Source: Nitrospira_E sp052156535 (GTDB taxonomy: Bacteria > Nitrospirota > Nitrospiria > Nitrospirales > UBA8639). From it: a DNA stretch of 64,000 bases. The notes beneath the pieces were generated by a model. The model worked only from the letters and a program-made list of their open reading frames with translations. It did no database searches and was not told the DNA's origin. The stretch's first letter is position 1; each line of letters opens with the position of its first letter. The stretch covers positions 62,001 through 126,000 of the forward strand of contig NZ_JBQKUP010000038.1 in NCBI RefSeq assembly GCF_052156535.1, written 5' to 3'. Shown here piece by piece: positions 44,269 to 53,956 of this stretch. Both the position numbers and the translations under genes were made by a program.

Positions 44269-45639
44269 TTAAAGAAGCTTTGACCAGAACACCACCACAC
44301 TATTCCCTCCCAGCTTCGGCCCATGGCGATCGCGGTATATGCCAAAGTTATAACTATAATTAATTTCTATTTGTGAACCCCATGGAGCCCCGCTGACAAT
44401 TCCACCTCCCACGGCCGGCAGCATATCTACCTGATAGCGAAGAGAACCGTTACCGTTGAAACGGGCTCGTTCGATCGCGGACCAGGTTCCTCGGATATAC
44501 GGATACAAGAAAAAGAGCGCCTCATACCGGTAGGTGAAATTGGCTATCGCGTATTTCCGCGGAAACAATTCATTGAAGGCCACTCCCGGAATGAGAGGAC
44601 GGGAGAGCGCCTCCCATTCATACCCCGTGGGACGCCCAGGCAATCGGAAGGTGGAAAACCGGTCAAGGTTCTTCCCGATTCCGCCATACATCGTGACAAT
44701 CAGTCTGTGCCGCTCTGTCGGGACCAAAGGGATCTTCCCCGCCAAGGCGGCATAGAAGCTGGCAAGCATAAATGTGTGGTCATCTTGGTTATCCGGGGTC
44801 TCGAATTCCGGATCTCCCCACTGACGCCAACGGGCGCGATGTCCATAGAGGGCATCACCTCCAAAGGCGAATCCGTGATGAAGCAATTCCATAAGATTTC
44901 GTTCAAATTTATCTATCCGAAGCCGGGCATGGACTCGGCCTTCGTATGTATTTTGGGGCACAATGAAATTATTGGACGTCTTTGAACTGCGATCAAACCA
45001 ACGGTAACCGGGTTCATACGTTAATGAAAATTCGGCTGCATTATCCTGCCCTCCCGGGGATAATGGCCTGCGATATCCGATACCGATCCCCGCAAAGAAA
45101 TAATTCCATTCCAATTCCACGTCCTTGATAGCCTGTCCTTCGACATACTCGTATCGGCCGAATGGGATGATCACATTTTCAAAGGTCATGGCGGCAAACC
45201 ATGGGCTGGTGGATGACAGACCACGCTGATACTGGATATCATTGAATACGCCTGAGAAAGTCCCCCGAAACCGCTGGTTTTCATCATCCCAATTGCGCCA
45301 GACAAACAACGCGCCGAATGGGAGAAGCTCTAACCGTTTGGGTCCATCGGGAATCCAATTCATACCGATATTGATCGCCGTCACATGTCGGCGATCCCGT
45401 GGAGGGACATGAATTTCCTGTCCAAAAATTTCCGTCTGATGGGGTTCTCCGGCAAGCGGCGTGTCGGTTCCTTCCCCCGAAGCGAACCGAGGGGAAATCA
45501 CCATCAAAGATATCGCCAAGACCAACAACCCCATATGAACAGGGATTGAACCTACAACACGCTCACGCCACCGTGGTCGGCTGAAAATGTTCCTCTGCGC
45601 GTGAATTGGAATGGAGCCCAAGGTGGTCAGGTTATTCAT
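44269..45639 (-). CDS. Outer-membrane beta-barrel-like protein
   Basis: 456 residues. A hydrophobic signal (about 31-52) ends near SPRFASGEG. The rest is rich in alternating aromatic/polar strands (INIGMNWIPDG, LTYEPGYRWFDR, IEINYSYNFGIYRDR) and ends VVVFWSKLL, but lacks the canonical terminal Phe. The long N-terminal 30 residues before the hydrophobic stretch suggest the real start could be Met36. No named family recognised. Predicted to form a barrel in the outer membrane. Confidence 0.72.
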   Translation of the reverse strand: MNNLTTLGSIPIHAQRNIFSRPRWRERVVGSIPVHMGLLVLAISLMVISPRFASGEGTDTPLAGEPHQTEIFGQEIHVPPRDRRHVTAINIGMNWIPDGPKRLELLPFGALFVWRNWDDENQRFRGTFSGVFNDIQYQRGLSSTSPWFAAMTFENVIIPFGRYEYVEGQAIKDVELEWNYFFAGIGIGYRRPLSPGGQDNAAEFSLTYEPGYRWFDRSSKTSNNFIVPQNTYEGRVHARLRIDKFERNLMELLHHGFAFGGDALYGHRARWRQWGDPEFETPDNQDDHTFMLASFYAALAGKIPLVPTERHRLIVTMYGGIGKNLDRFSTFRLPGRPTGYEWEALSRPLIPGVAFNELFPRKYAIANFTYRYEALFFLYPYIRGTWSAIERARFNGNGSLRYQVDMLPAVGGGIVSGAPWGSQIEINYSYNFGIYRDRHGPKLGGNSVVVFWSKLL

Positions 45640-45655
45640 AGGAACTTAGCAAAGG

Positions 45656-46318
45656 CTAGGGAGGAGCCTGAAGAGATTTTTGGGAGACGACCTTGGAAAG
45701 TGCATAGGTCAGCATGATGGTGAGAAATGCTCCGATGACTGCCACCGTCATATCTTTTTGTGCATCCCATTCATCACCCTGTGTGCCAAGATACGCCTCT
45801 CCCAATTCCGGACGAACAAGGAGAGCCACCCACGATTCGATAATTTCGAAGAATCCACTGAAGGCCAATATTCCGCTAATGGGGAGATAATAAGCCCAGA
45901 ACCCACGCACATTGACCCGGCGAAGGAATAACTCCCTTAACGGGTAGGCCAGGAGCAGCCCGAATGAAAAATGCGCGATCCGGTCAAAATGATTGCGCTC
46001 AAATCCCCACCAATCCTGCATCCAAAACCCAAGAGGAACCTTTGAATAGGTATAATGGGCTCCGATTGCATGAAGGGTCATAAACACGGTGAGGAAAATA
46101 TAGGAAAGATCCGATAAGGGAAACCATCGATACGTTGCGACAAGAACAATGACCAATCCTATCGCTAAAATATTTTCGAGAAACCAATCATGGCGGTCGA
46201 TCGGTTCTATGGCGAGAGCTATCCAAAACACCACGTACCAAGCCAGAAGCACGTGTACAAGATGATGCTCGCGAAAATTTTTCCGGTTTGGGGCATTAAC
46301 GGCAGTGGTCAGACGCAT
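45656..46318 (-). CDS. DUF2238 (YjdF-type) membrane protein, copy 1
   Basis: 220 residues with six membrane spans. The family motifs GAHYTYSKVPLG, RNHFDRIAHFSFGLLLAYP, FFEIIESWV and GDEWDAQKDM are intact. DUF2238 proteins are integral membrane proteins of unknown function. It overlaps copy 2 by 23 bases and ends 17 bases before the outer-membrane protein gene, so all three may be one operon. Confidence 0.9.
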   Translation of the reverse strand: MRLTTAVNAPNRKNFREHHLVHVLLAWYVVFWIALAIEPIDRHDWFLENILAIGLVIVLVATYRWFPLSDLSYIFLTVFMTLHAIGAHYTYSKVPLGFWMQDWWGFERNHFDRIAHFSFGLLLAYPLRELFLRRVNVRGFWAYYLPISGILAFSGFFEIIESWVALLVRPELGEAYLGTQGDEWDAQKDMTVAVIGAFLTIMLTYALSKVVSQKSLQAPP

Positions 46319-46952
46319 GTGGAAGATCTACCGTCCTTTCCTGTGATCCGGATGAACAAGGTCCATTCAATTTCCAGAAGCACAGCATAATTGCCAACCA
46401 GAGCAGCGCGCCATATAACGTGGCTGCCATATCCTTTTGGGCATCCCAAATATCTCCCTGTGCACCCAAATAGGCCAGACCTAATTCCGAATGAACAATG
46501 CGCGTTACCCACGATTCAAGAATTTCCCACAACCCGCCCAATCCCACAAGTGTCACCACGACCATTCCAGCACGGATCCATGCAGACATCCCGGGAACCC
46601 TTTCGAAAAGTTCCAATAAGGGATAGCCAAAGAACAAACCAAAACAAAAATGGACGATTCGATCGAAATGGTTACGGGGTAAATCGAATAGCTCTTCCAA
46701 CCAGAGTCCGAAAGGCACCTGCGCATACGTATAATGGGATCCAATCGTATGCAGGGTGAGAAACAACGCCATAAGCACATAGGAAGCGATGGAAAAGGGC
46801 AATGGTCGGTAGGAAATGGTCAAGACACCGACGAAAAGAAGAGGTAGGATATTGGAAAATGCCCAACTTTGAGGATCAAGAGGGGACCACCCCATTACCA
46901 AAAAGAATCCGATATACCACAGCAATAAGCCGACCATCACCAAATTTTTCAA
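46296..46952 (-). CDS. DUF2238 (YjdF-type) membrane protein, copy 2
   Basis: About 218 residues with six spans and the same motifs (GSHYTYAQVPFG, RNHFDRIVHFCFGLFFGYP, LWEILESWV, GDIWDAQKDM). The start is placed at TTG 46952 because AGGGAG sits seven bases upstream; an earlier TTG at 46973 has none. Copies 1 and 2 differ widely outside the motifs, so the duplication is old. Confidence 0.88.
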   Translation of the reverse strand: MKNLVMVGLLLWYIGFFLVMGWSPLDPQSWAFSNILPLLFVGVLTISYRPLPFSIASYVLMALFLTLHTIGSHYTYAQVPFGLWLEELFDLPRNHFDRIVHFCFGLFFGYPLLELFERVPGMSAWIRAGMVVVTLVGLGGLWEILESWVTRIVHSELGLAYLGAQGDIWDAQKDMAATLYGALLWLAIMLCFWKLNGPCSSGSQERTVDLPHASDHCR

Positions 46953-47194
46953 ATCTGTACTCCCTGAAATCAATTTTCATAGCTTGATCAAACAGCAATT
47001 CCATTCTCTCCCACAGAGTTCTGAATGAGAAGGCACAGGAGGATACTCTCCCCTGTGTTAGAGACCTACACGCATCATAAAGACCTGCCTCGTCCACGTC
47101 TGGTCGTATGTATTTGCTGATCAGTCCTTTCCTGCGCCGGTGTGAGACCCACTAATCAATTTCTCACGCTTTGCCCCATAAGGCTCCCTTCCCA

Positions 47195-47416
47195 CTATCC
47201 TGTGGGCGAAGCGGTCGGGGGCTGAGAAGAGGAACCTTCCGCCTGAGCCGGACTGCCTTTCATGAATCGATTGCATCCACTATTGCCGGAGACCAACAAT
47301 CGATACGCTTGCAGGTTTTCATCGATACAGAGTCCCATTGTGGCATCTTCAATTTTTGCAGATGGTTCAATTTGCCACCATTGACATCTTTTACATAAGC
47401 CCCATTGGGTTGCCAT
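47195..47416 (-). CDS. Small four-cysteine-type protein
   Basis: 73 residues. LCKRCQWW at the N-terminus and later Cys residues (GLCIDEN, SGNSGCNRF) suggest a small metal-binding or redox fold. The C-terminus is Ser/Pro-rich. AAAGGAGATAAAG precedes ATG. I recall similar short CKxCxWW proteins as conserved hypotheticals; no function is assigned. Confidence 0.78.
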   Translation of the reverse strand: MATQWGLCKRCQWWQIEPSAKIEDATMGLCIDENLQAYRLLVSGNSGCNRFMKGSPAQAEGSSSQPPTASPTG

Positions 47417-47639
47417 CTTTATCTCCTTTCAAGATACGTCGTGCGGGTGGAATTGATCTGCAACCGGTCATGACGACAGACTGAATTACGCCTATCTCAA
47501 CTACAACATAGGTGGATATTGGTAGGATATGGATGAATCCGGCAGGCATCGTGCCTAAATGTCCACTTGAGAAATTAGGAGTACACCGGAAAGAATTCCT
47601 GATGAATATGAAGAATAGGGTTGTGCGGAAGAGATACAC

Positions 47640-48632
47640 GTGAAACTTGACAAGGTATCAATAAAAGAAAATACTTCAGGCAAGAGTCCGACGAAAACGG
47701 CACAGGAAAAGAGAGAATCGGCTACCATGAAGCAGGCGCATTCCACTCAGTCCGCCAGCCGGGAAAAATTTCCTGAATCAAGCCATGCGAAAGAGGATTG
47801 GCTACTGAGACGTCTGCCCGGATGGTTCAGCGGACCGTTGATTTACGGTACCTTCTGCTTTTTATTCTACCGGGAGCGCCGTCGACCGCTCCGCCATCGG
47901 GTTGAGGCCAGAGGTGAACGGACCAACAGAAATCTTTTGATGGCCGGGATGACGGCACTGGCGCTTCGTGTTACTGAACGTCCTCTCGTTTCGCGATTAT
48001 CCCGTTATGTCACCCAAAGAAAGGTGGGGGTGCTCAAGTGGCTTTCGCTTCCGGTCTGGCTGGAAATTCCGCTTGCCGTGGTGCTGATGGATTACACGCT
48101 GTATTGGTGGCATGTGTTGACTCATCGACTCTCATGGTTGTGGCGCTTTCATGTCGTGCATCATATTGATAAAGATCTGGATGCATCCACGGCCATTCGA
48201 TTTCATTTTGGAGAAATGGTTCTTTCGGTGGGATGGCGAGCAGGCCAGGTCCTCCTCCTCGGCATCTCTCCCCTCCCCCTTTCACTATGGCAGACTTGCC
48301 TGTTGATCTCGGTTCTGTTCCATCATTCCAATGTTGCCCTCCCCCTGTCGATTGAACGCCGGTTGGTCAAACTGATCGTGACGCCACGAATGCACGGCAT
48401 TCATCATTCCACCCGGCGTGACGAAACGAATTCCAACTGGTCCAGCGGCCTCACCATCTGGGATGTTCTGCATGGCACACTCACACTTGACGTCCCCCAA
48501 CAGAGCATCACCATTGGTGTGCCGGCCTTTCAGAACCCGCGTGATCTGGCCCTTGCCCATCTTCTTCTCATGCCCTTTGCCCCTCAACCTCCCTCATGGC
48601 CTCCCCCGGAGACCCACCCCAACAACGAATGA
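47640..48632 (+). CDS. Sterol desaturase/fatty acid hydroxylase family protein
   Basis: 330 residues (GTG at 47640; Met30 at 47727 is an alternative). A polar N-terminus (1-50) precedes membrane spans and the di-iron His clusters HVLTH, FHVVHHIDKD, and later LFHHS and HGIHHSTRRDE. This is the ERG3/fatty-acid hydroxylase superfamily; the enzyme hydroxylates or desaturates a lipid in the membrane. Substrate could be a hopanoid, carotenoid or fatty acid. No lipid gene is adjacent. Confidence 0.9.
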   Translation: MKLDKVSIKENTSGKSPTKTAQEKRESATMKQAHSTQSASREKFPESSHAKEDWLLRRLPGWFSGPLIYGTFCFLFYRERRRPLRHRVEARGERTNRNLLMAGMTALALRVTERPLVSRLSRYVTQRKVGVLKWLSLPVWLEIPLAVVLMDYTLYWWHVLTHRLSWLWRFHVVHHIDKDLDASTAIRFHFGEMVLSVGWRAGQVLLLGISPLPLSLWQTCLLISVLFHHSNVALPLSIERRLVKLIVTPRMHGIHHSTRRDETNSNWSSGLTIWDVLHGTLTLDVPQQSITIGVPAFQNPRDLALAHLLLMPFAPQPPSWPPPETHPNNE

Positions 48633-48726
48633 TAAATCATGTTGGGACCTTCGTCATAGGCGATGTAATCTCCTTCGCGATAAGATTCTTTTTTACCAAA
48701 CCAACATTTGCCCTCAGAACCTCCAC

Positions 48727-49097
48727 CATGAACCGTGGTTGCCGATTGCCGAGGATTTTCACACCGCCAATGTCGCCTCCCAACGTGATAATCCGACTTC
48801 ACTCCTGACTTTATATCGCCGGCTTTTTGCACTTCGTCGCGAACGTTCCACCTTTACCACGGGTCGGTTCGAGATTATCGCGGTCCAGGGGCCTCTCTTG
48901 CGTATCAGAGAGTGGGAAACGAGGAAAATTATATGATCCTGTTGAACTTTAGCAGCACACCGCAGACATTAAAATGGGATCAGACGTGGGCCCCCCAGGT
49001 ATGCCTTTCCACTTTTTTAGACAAAAACCAGGAGAAGTTCCATGCGCCTTTTGAGGTTCGTGGGGACGAAGGCCTCATTCTGAAACAGCAATCATAA
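48727..49097 (+). pseudogene. C-terminal remnant of a GH13 alpha-glucosidase-type gene, with frameshift
   Basis: Reads HEPWLPIAEDFHTANVASQR, then DNPTSLLTLYRRLFALRRER, FTTGRFEIIAVQG, and after a one-base frame change near 48888-48892 continues SLAYQRVGNEENYMILLNFS to the end. These blocks match the end of the catalytic barrel and the start of the C-terminal beta domain of GH13 oligosaccharide hydrolases. The catalytic part is absent upstream: the sterol desaturase gene ends at 48632. A decayed gene fragment. Confidence 0.75.
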
Positions 49098-49265
49098 CAA
49101 CCTATAGAAGTGGATAACTTTTACTATCCAGGGATATTAACAGGTCAAAAGTTTTTGTGAATCCCATATAGTTACACCAATCCGGTTCAGGCTCATGACG
49201 TTGATTCACATGCAATTCAGAAACTGAGGCAAAGAAAATGACCAACTCTACCATTTCTCGCATGA

Positions 49266-50051
49266 GTGCAAATGAAAAATAATATCGGGGCCATTGAACA
49301 AGTCCTGTCAGTTGGCATGGGAACCGGTTTGATCGGTTTCGGACTCACGCAGAGAGGCAAGGGGCGGATTCTTCCCATCCTGGTCGGTGGAAGCCTCCTT
49401 ATGCATGGCTTTTCGAACCATAGTCGTCTCTATGAAGCCCTGGGAATAGACGAATCCTATGGAACTCCCATTCGACATCCATTGAATAGAATCGTGCATT
49501 TTCGAAAATCCATTTGCATCAATCGACCGGCGGCGGACATCTATGCCTTTTGGCGTGACTTGAATAATCTTCCCCGATTCATGCACAACATCGTGGCCGT
49601 GGAGATACTCGATGACACACGTTCGGTTTGGCATGCACGTGGGCCTTTCAATAAAGAAGTCTATTGGGAAGCCGAGATTCTGGAAGAACGCCAAAACGAG
49701 ATGCTGACATGGCGAACCATAGAATCGGAATCCAACCTTGAACACGAGGGAGTTTTGTCCCTGCGACGCGCGGCAGGAAATCGCGGAACGATTCTTTCTT
49801 TGGATTGTCGATGGTCTCCGCCCGGAGGAGTATTTGGCGCAGCAATGGCAAAACTCCTTCCCGAAGACCCTGCACGGCAGGTCAGCGAAGATCTTCGACG
49901 TTTTCGCCAATTGATGGAAACAGGAGAAATTACACGAAACCAGGAAGCCTGCCCGGGCACGGATCGTTCCGGGCTGATAAACAATCTCCGCGATGTCAGT
50001 GATGAACTCGGGATCACAGATCCCGTCGCAACGGCGCACCGTCCCTCCTAA
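49266..50051 (+). CDS. SRPBCC (polyketide cyclase-like) protein with N-terminal DUF2892 membrane module
   Basis: 261 residues (GTG 49266 or ATG 49272). The N-terminus (about 5-60) has a membrane hairpin of YgaP/DUF2892 style (VLSVGMGTGLIGFGL, RILPILVGGSLLMHGFSNH). A SRPBCC/START-like domain follows (about 75-225; ICINRPAADIYAFWRDLNNL, PRFMHNIVAVEILDD and FGAAMAKLLPEDPARQVSED). Such fusions are frequent in stress-related loci; ligand unknown. Confidence 0.88.
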   Translation: MQMKNNIGAIEQVLSVGMGTGLIGFGLTQRGKGRILPILVGGSLLMHGFSNHSRLYEALGIDESYGTPIRHPLNRIVHFRKSICINRPAADIYAFWRDLNNLPRFMHNIVAVEILDDTRSVWHARGPFNKEVYWEAEILEERQNEMLTWRTIESESNLEHEGVLSLRRAAGNRGTILSLDCRWSPPGGVFGAAMAKLLPEDPARQVSEDLRRFRQLMETGEITRNQEACPGTDRSGLINNLRDVSDELGITDPVATAHRPS

Positions 50052-50195
50052 TCTCATGAACATGGAAACTTCTCATGCCGGAGGGGTCACTGAATTTACC
50101 ATCAGGCCTATCTCATGTTCATAATTATATGCCTAATGTGCCGACTTTTTTGTCAGCGATAGGAAAATGCCTGCGAAGGGCTGGAAAGATTTTTT

Positions 50196-51389
50196 ATGCG
50201 CGCCGTCTGTTGGAATGGGAAACATGATGTCCGGGTCGAAAACATTTCCGATCCGGAAATAATCAATCCCCGTGATGCCATTGTGCGAGTGACCTTAACG
50301 GCCATCTGCGGGTCGGACCTTCACCTGTATGATGGATATATTCCAAGCATGAAATCCGGCGACATCCTCGGTCATGAGTTCATGGGGGAGGTTGTTGAAG
50401 TCGGTGCCGCTATCAAGAATCTGAAAAAAGGGGATCGGGTTGTCGTCCCGTTTAATATCGCCTGCGGAAACTGTTTTTTCTGCACAAGGAAGTTGTGGTC
50501 CTGCTGCGACAATTCGAATCCCAACGCGTGGATGGCGGAAGCGGCCTATGGCCATTCACCCGCCGGGCTGTTCGGATATTCCCACATGCTGGGCGGCTAT
50601 GCGGGCGGCCAGGCCGAATACGTACGGGTTCCCTTTGCCGATATGGGACCGTTTAAAATTCCTGCTGGATTGAAGGATGAAGAAGTGTTGTTTCTCTCAG
50701 ATATTTTTCCGACAGGATATCAAGCCGCCGAGAATTGCGATATTCGGGAGGGTGATAGCGTGGCCGTATGGGGCTGTGGACCTGTGGGACAATTTGCGAT
50801 ACGAAGCGCCCTGATGCTTGGCGCAGACAAGGTATTTGCCATCGATCATTTTCCCCAACGTCTCGACCTTGCGCGGCGGGGCCACCCCGGACAGGTTCAT
50901 GAGGATGATCGAATAGAAACTATTAATTTTGATGAGGATGACGTCTATGACTACCTCATGAATGCGACCGGTGGCCAAGGCCCTGATGCCTGCATTGACG
51001 CCGTGGGACTCGAATCTCACGGCACAACGGTAGACGCCCTCTTCGACCGGGTTAAGGTGGCAAGTTTTCTCGCGACCGATCGGATTCATGTCCTTCGCCA
51101 GGCGGCACGAGCCGTTCGCAAAAACGGCACGATCTCCATACCCGGGGTGTATGGCGGTTTTGCCGATAAGTTTCCGATTGGCGCCATCTTCGGTAAAGGC
51201 ATTACCATACGTTGCGGTCAGACTCACGTGCATAATTATATGCAGCCGCTGTTTGAACGTATTGAAAAACAAGAGATCCACCCATCGTTCATTATCTCCC
51301 ACCGCTATAATCTTGATGAAGCTCCTGATGCCTATAAAAATTTCCGGTTTCACCAAAATGAGTGCAGGAAAGTTGTTCTTTGCCCTTGA
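50196..51389 (+). CDS. Zinc-dependent alcohol dehydrogenase (formaldehyde dehydrogenase-like)
   Basis: 397 residues of the medium-chain dehydrogenase family. Catalytic zinc ligands: Cys38 in AICGSDLH, and His60-Glu61 in LGHEFMGEV. The structural zinc site is Cys90, 93, 96 and 104 (CGNCFFC ... WSCC). The NAD-binding motif is GCGPVGQFAI. Length and inserted region after the barrel fit glutathione-independent formaldehyde dehydrogenase relatives, but substrate is not established. Ribosome site GGAAAG. Confidence 0.92.
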   Translation: MRAVCWNGKHDVRVENISDPEIINPRDAIVRVTLTAICGSDLHLYDGYIPSMKSGDILGHEFMGEVVEVGAAIKNLKKGDRVVVPFNIACGNCFFCTRKLWSCCDNSNPNAWMAEAAYGHSPAGLFGYSHMLGGYAGGQAEYVRVPFADMGPFKIPAGLKDEEVLFLSDIFPTGYQAAENCDIREGDSVAVWGCGPVGQFAIRSALMLGADKVFAIDHFPQRLDLARRGHPGQVHEDDRIETINFDEDDVYDYLMNATGGQGPDACIDAVGLESHGTTVDALFDRVKVASFLATDRIHVLRQAARAVRKNGTISIPGVYGGFADKFPIGAIFGKGITIRCGQTHVHNYMQPLFERIEKQEIHPSFIISHRYNLDEAPDAYKNFRFHQNECRKVVLCP

Positions 51390-51913
51390 ATTTTGTCGGA
51401 ATACAATCGGAATAACAAACGAATGTTCGGCAATTTCAACTCTGAATGCCTCCTTAAACAACAGATGAAGAAGATGATAAGGGATAGTGGAAATGTCCCA
51501 CCGCCCTATCTCTTGCCCATCCACGTGGGCTCAAGATATGCTGGCGGTCTGGCTCTATGCCAGCCCCCTCAGGTGGTGAATGATGAGAGGCACTAGGCTG
51601 AACGCGATGAGCGATGAGCCAAGGCCCTGTGAGGGTGGCGACGGTAATGGAGGCCGACCCCCCTATTAATACCCCCCTACAATTTTTCGTTGAAGTACAT
51701 CAGGAAGTGGTATAGGAGAGAATCCGTGTAAGAGTTCACTTCTATCTGTGAATCTCTTCAAAAGAAACATCTGTCATGCCGTGGGCAATCACCGACCTTT
51801 CCATGATTGTATTCTCCATATTCCCACGTAAACGTTTAAAGGAGACTTCGTGAAATGAACGGCTTTTATGCAAAAATCATCTTTACACAATGCGGAAAAG
51901 GAAAGGGGGATTT
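51390..51913. other. Gene-free stretch upstream of the FG-GAP gene
   Basis: About 520 bases. Contains short direct repeats (GATGAGC twice near 51607-51620) and a C-rich tract (ACCCCCCTA), but no supported gene. It must hold the promoter of the FG-GAP protein. Confidence 0.4.
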
Positions 51914-53566
51914 ATGAACATGTGTACGTCTCGGACTTCCGGGTGGATAGCGGGGTTGCTAACTGCGGCGGTCCTGACCATGGGGACGACCTCTCTGGCT
52001 GCGGCAGCTGGTTTTACAGCCTATAATGATCTGGCTTGGGGGACCGGGCAGCTGGACACGAATGTCACGAAGATCACGTCCCCGAATGGGGGCTCTGGCC
52101 TGCCCTCCACCGGCCCATTGAAAGATTTTGCTACCGGCCTTGATACGGGTGTGACCATGACCGTGACCGGCGGCCAATTTATTGCCGGGGCCAATGATTT
52201 GCAAGGGGCAGACCCGACTGTCGGTGATGCCTTTACAATCTTTGACGGCAAAGTCAACGGGAAGGGCGTGGTTGCCTATATCGATGATGTGAATAATTCC
52301 CTGGTGTTGACCTTTAGCGGGCTAAACCCGGACAAAACCTATGATCTGACATTTTATGCTCATCGAAACAACAACGGGTGGGAACGAGCTTCCCTGGTGA
52401 CCCTTTCAGGGCAGGACGCATTTACAAATTCGAGTTCCGTGGCGACTGATAATCCTGATACTGGAACGTATCCAGGGGGTGTGCTGTTCACGGGACCGAC
52501 AAGTCCTTCCACTAGATTGCCGGCGGACAATGATAAGGGCTATGTGGCCCGGTTTAGTGGCATTGATCCCGGTAGCGATGGGACGGTGCTGCTGACCATC
52601 AGTTTTGATGGAAGTGTGGCTGAGCAATATAAGGGAAAGTACGGCAGCGCGGTTCGGCTGATTGAGTCATCGGGTTCGGCTGGGCAGGATTTGAATGGAG
52701 ATGGCAAAGCTGACCTTGTCTTTAGGAATACCAATGGTAATGCTGCAGTCTGGTTGCTGAATGGGGCAGGAGCTCCTTCGTCCACCGTCTCTCTCGGCGG
52801 GGTGAGTGCCGACTGGGAGGTCGCGGGAGTAGGCGATACAGATGCCGATGGCAACGCGGACATTATCTGGCGCAATACCACAACGGGCGCGGTGGCGGTG
52901 TGGTTGATGAACGGAGGAACCCGGATTTCGGCAGGCTTCCCCGGCACGGTATCGACCGCATGGTCTATCCAGGGAGTTGGGGATCTGAATGGGGATGGCA
53001 AGGCCGACCTGGTCTTTAGACACACGAATGGAAGTGCGGCGGTCTGGTTGCTGAATGGGACCGCAGCGCCCTCCTCTACCGGCTCCTTAGGTGTGGTGGG
53101 CTCCGTCTATCAGATCTCGGGAGTGGGTGATACCAATGCCGACGGCAACGCGGATATCATCTGGCGCAACACCTCGAACGGCGCGGTGGCGGTGTGGTTA
53201 ATGAATGGAGTGATCCGGACCTCTGTGGGCTTTCCCGGCACGGCGTCGACCGCGTGGACCATCCAGGGAGTCGGAGACCTGAACGGAGATGGTAAGGCCG
53301 ACCTGGTCTTTAGACACACGAATGGAAGTGCGGCGGCCTGGTTGCTGAATGGGACTGCGGCGCCCTCCTCTACCGGCTCCTTAGGTGTGTTGAGCTCGGT
53401 CTGGCAAATTAGACAAGTAGGCGATACGGATGCCGATGGCAAGGCAGATATTATCTGGCGCAACACCACGAGCGGCGCGGTGGCGGTGTGGTTGATGAAC
53501 GGGGTGACCAGGACTTCTGTAGGTTTCCCTGGCACGGCCCCGACAACTTGGGAAATTCAACCTTAG
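51914..53566 (+). CDS. Secreted FG-GAP/VCBS repeat protein
   Basis: 550 residues from ATG at 51914 (GGAAAGGGGGATTT upstream). Signal peptide (TSGWIAGLLTAAVLTMGTTS, cleavage near AAA). Residues about 30-255 form a beta-rich region with no named domain (FTIFDGKVNGKGVVAYIDDV, LTFYAHRNNNGWERA). The C-terminal 290 residues hold six FG-GAP half-repeats of about 49 residues, alternating DLNGDGKADLVFR and DTDADGNADIIWR, each with the Ca2+-binding D-x-N/D-x-D-G-x-x-D. This forms a beta-propeller, likely surface or extracellular. The repeats are nearly identical at DNA level (see repeat entry). Confidence 0.9.
   Translation: MNMCTSRTSGWIAGLLTAAVLTMGTTSLAAAAGFTAYNDLAWGTGQLDTNVTKITSPNGGSGLPSTGPLKDFATGLDTGVTMTVTGGQFIAGANDLQGADPTVGDAFTIFDGKVNGKGVVAYIDDVNNSLVLTFSGLNPDKTYDLTFYAHRNNNGWERASLVTLSGQDAFTNSSSVATDNPDTGTYPGGVLFTGPTSPSTRLPADNDKGYVARFSGIDPGSDGTVLLTISFDGSVAEQYKGKYGSAVRLIESSGSAGQDLNGDGKADLVFRNTNGNAAVWLLNGAGAPSSTVSLGGVSADWEVAGVGDTDADGNADIIWRNTTTGAVAVWLMNGGTRISAGFPGTVSTAWSIQGVGDLNGDGKADLVFRHTNGSAAVWLLNGTAAPSSTGSLGVVGSVYQISGVGDTNADGNADIIWRNTSNGAVAVWLMNGVIRTSVGFPGTASTAWTIQGVGDLNGDGKADLVFRHTNGSAAAWLLNGTAAPSSTGSLGVLSSVWQIRQVGDTDADGKADIIWRNTTSGAVAVWLMNGVTRTSVGFPGTAPTTWEIQP
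52688..53566 (+). repeat. Tandem 294-bp repeats within the FG-GAP gene
   Basis: Three units beginning at 52688, 52982 and 53276 (exact 294-bp, 98-codon period). Units 2 and 3 are nearly identical over their first 120 bases (GACCTGGTCTTTAGACACAC in both). Recent expansion or gene conversion is implied. Confidence 0.88.
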
Positions 53567-53600
53567 CTGGATGCACCTGCCGAATAGAGGGTCTGTGCTT

Positions 53601-53637
53601 CAGGTAACTCTCGTTTTTTCAGAAACGAGAGTCACCT
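53601..53637 (+). terminator. Terminator hairpin after the FG-GAP gene
   Basis: CAGGT and ACCTG flank a stem ACTCTCGTTT/AAACGAGAGT with loop TTTCAG, 34 bases past the stop. Stem about 15 bp with one mismatch. Confidence 0.75.
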
Positions 53638-53703
53638 GGCTCAAGGCTTAATAAACTTTTCCAGGGGCCTTGCAGGAGAAGAATCTCATCTGAAACTGGG
53701 GCA

Positions 53704-53895
53704 ATGAACTTTAACTGGGAGATTGTCGCGCGGGATTGCCGACAGGCATTTCGACCTGAAATTGATATCTTCACGAGATCCCAGGACCCCCCTAAACCAT
53801 TTCGCTTTACACGTGGAATGACGGACCGCCAGCCCGAAGTGCCCGACCGGGCCAAGGTTAAACGGTATCGTCAAATGCTTTCAGGAAATCTGTAA
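53704..53895 (+). CDS. Small basic hypothetical protein (doubtful)
   Basis: 63 codons, ATG start with only GGGG near it. Charged composition (VPDRAKVKRYRQMLSGNL) looks protein-like, but there is no recognised family and the opposite strand is also open. Confidence 0.35.
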   Translation: MNFNWEIVARDCRQAFRPEIDIFTRSQDPPKPFRFTRGMTDRQPEVPDRAKVKRYRQMLSGNL

Positions 53896-53956
53896 ACGTT
53901 GGTCAATTTTTTTCGTTTGTCCTCGTCTCCTTTTTACACTTTCGTCTTTATCTACC

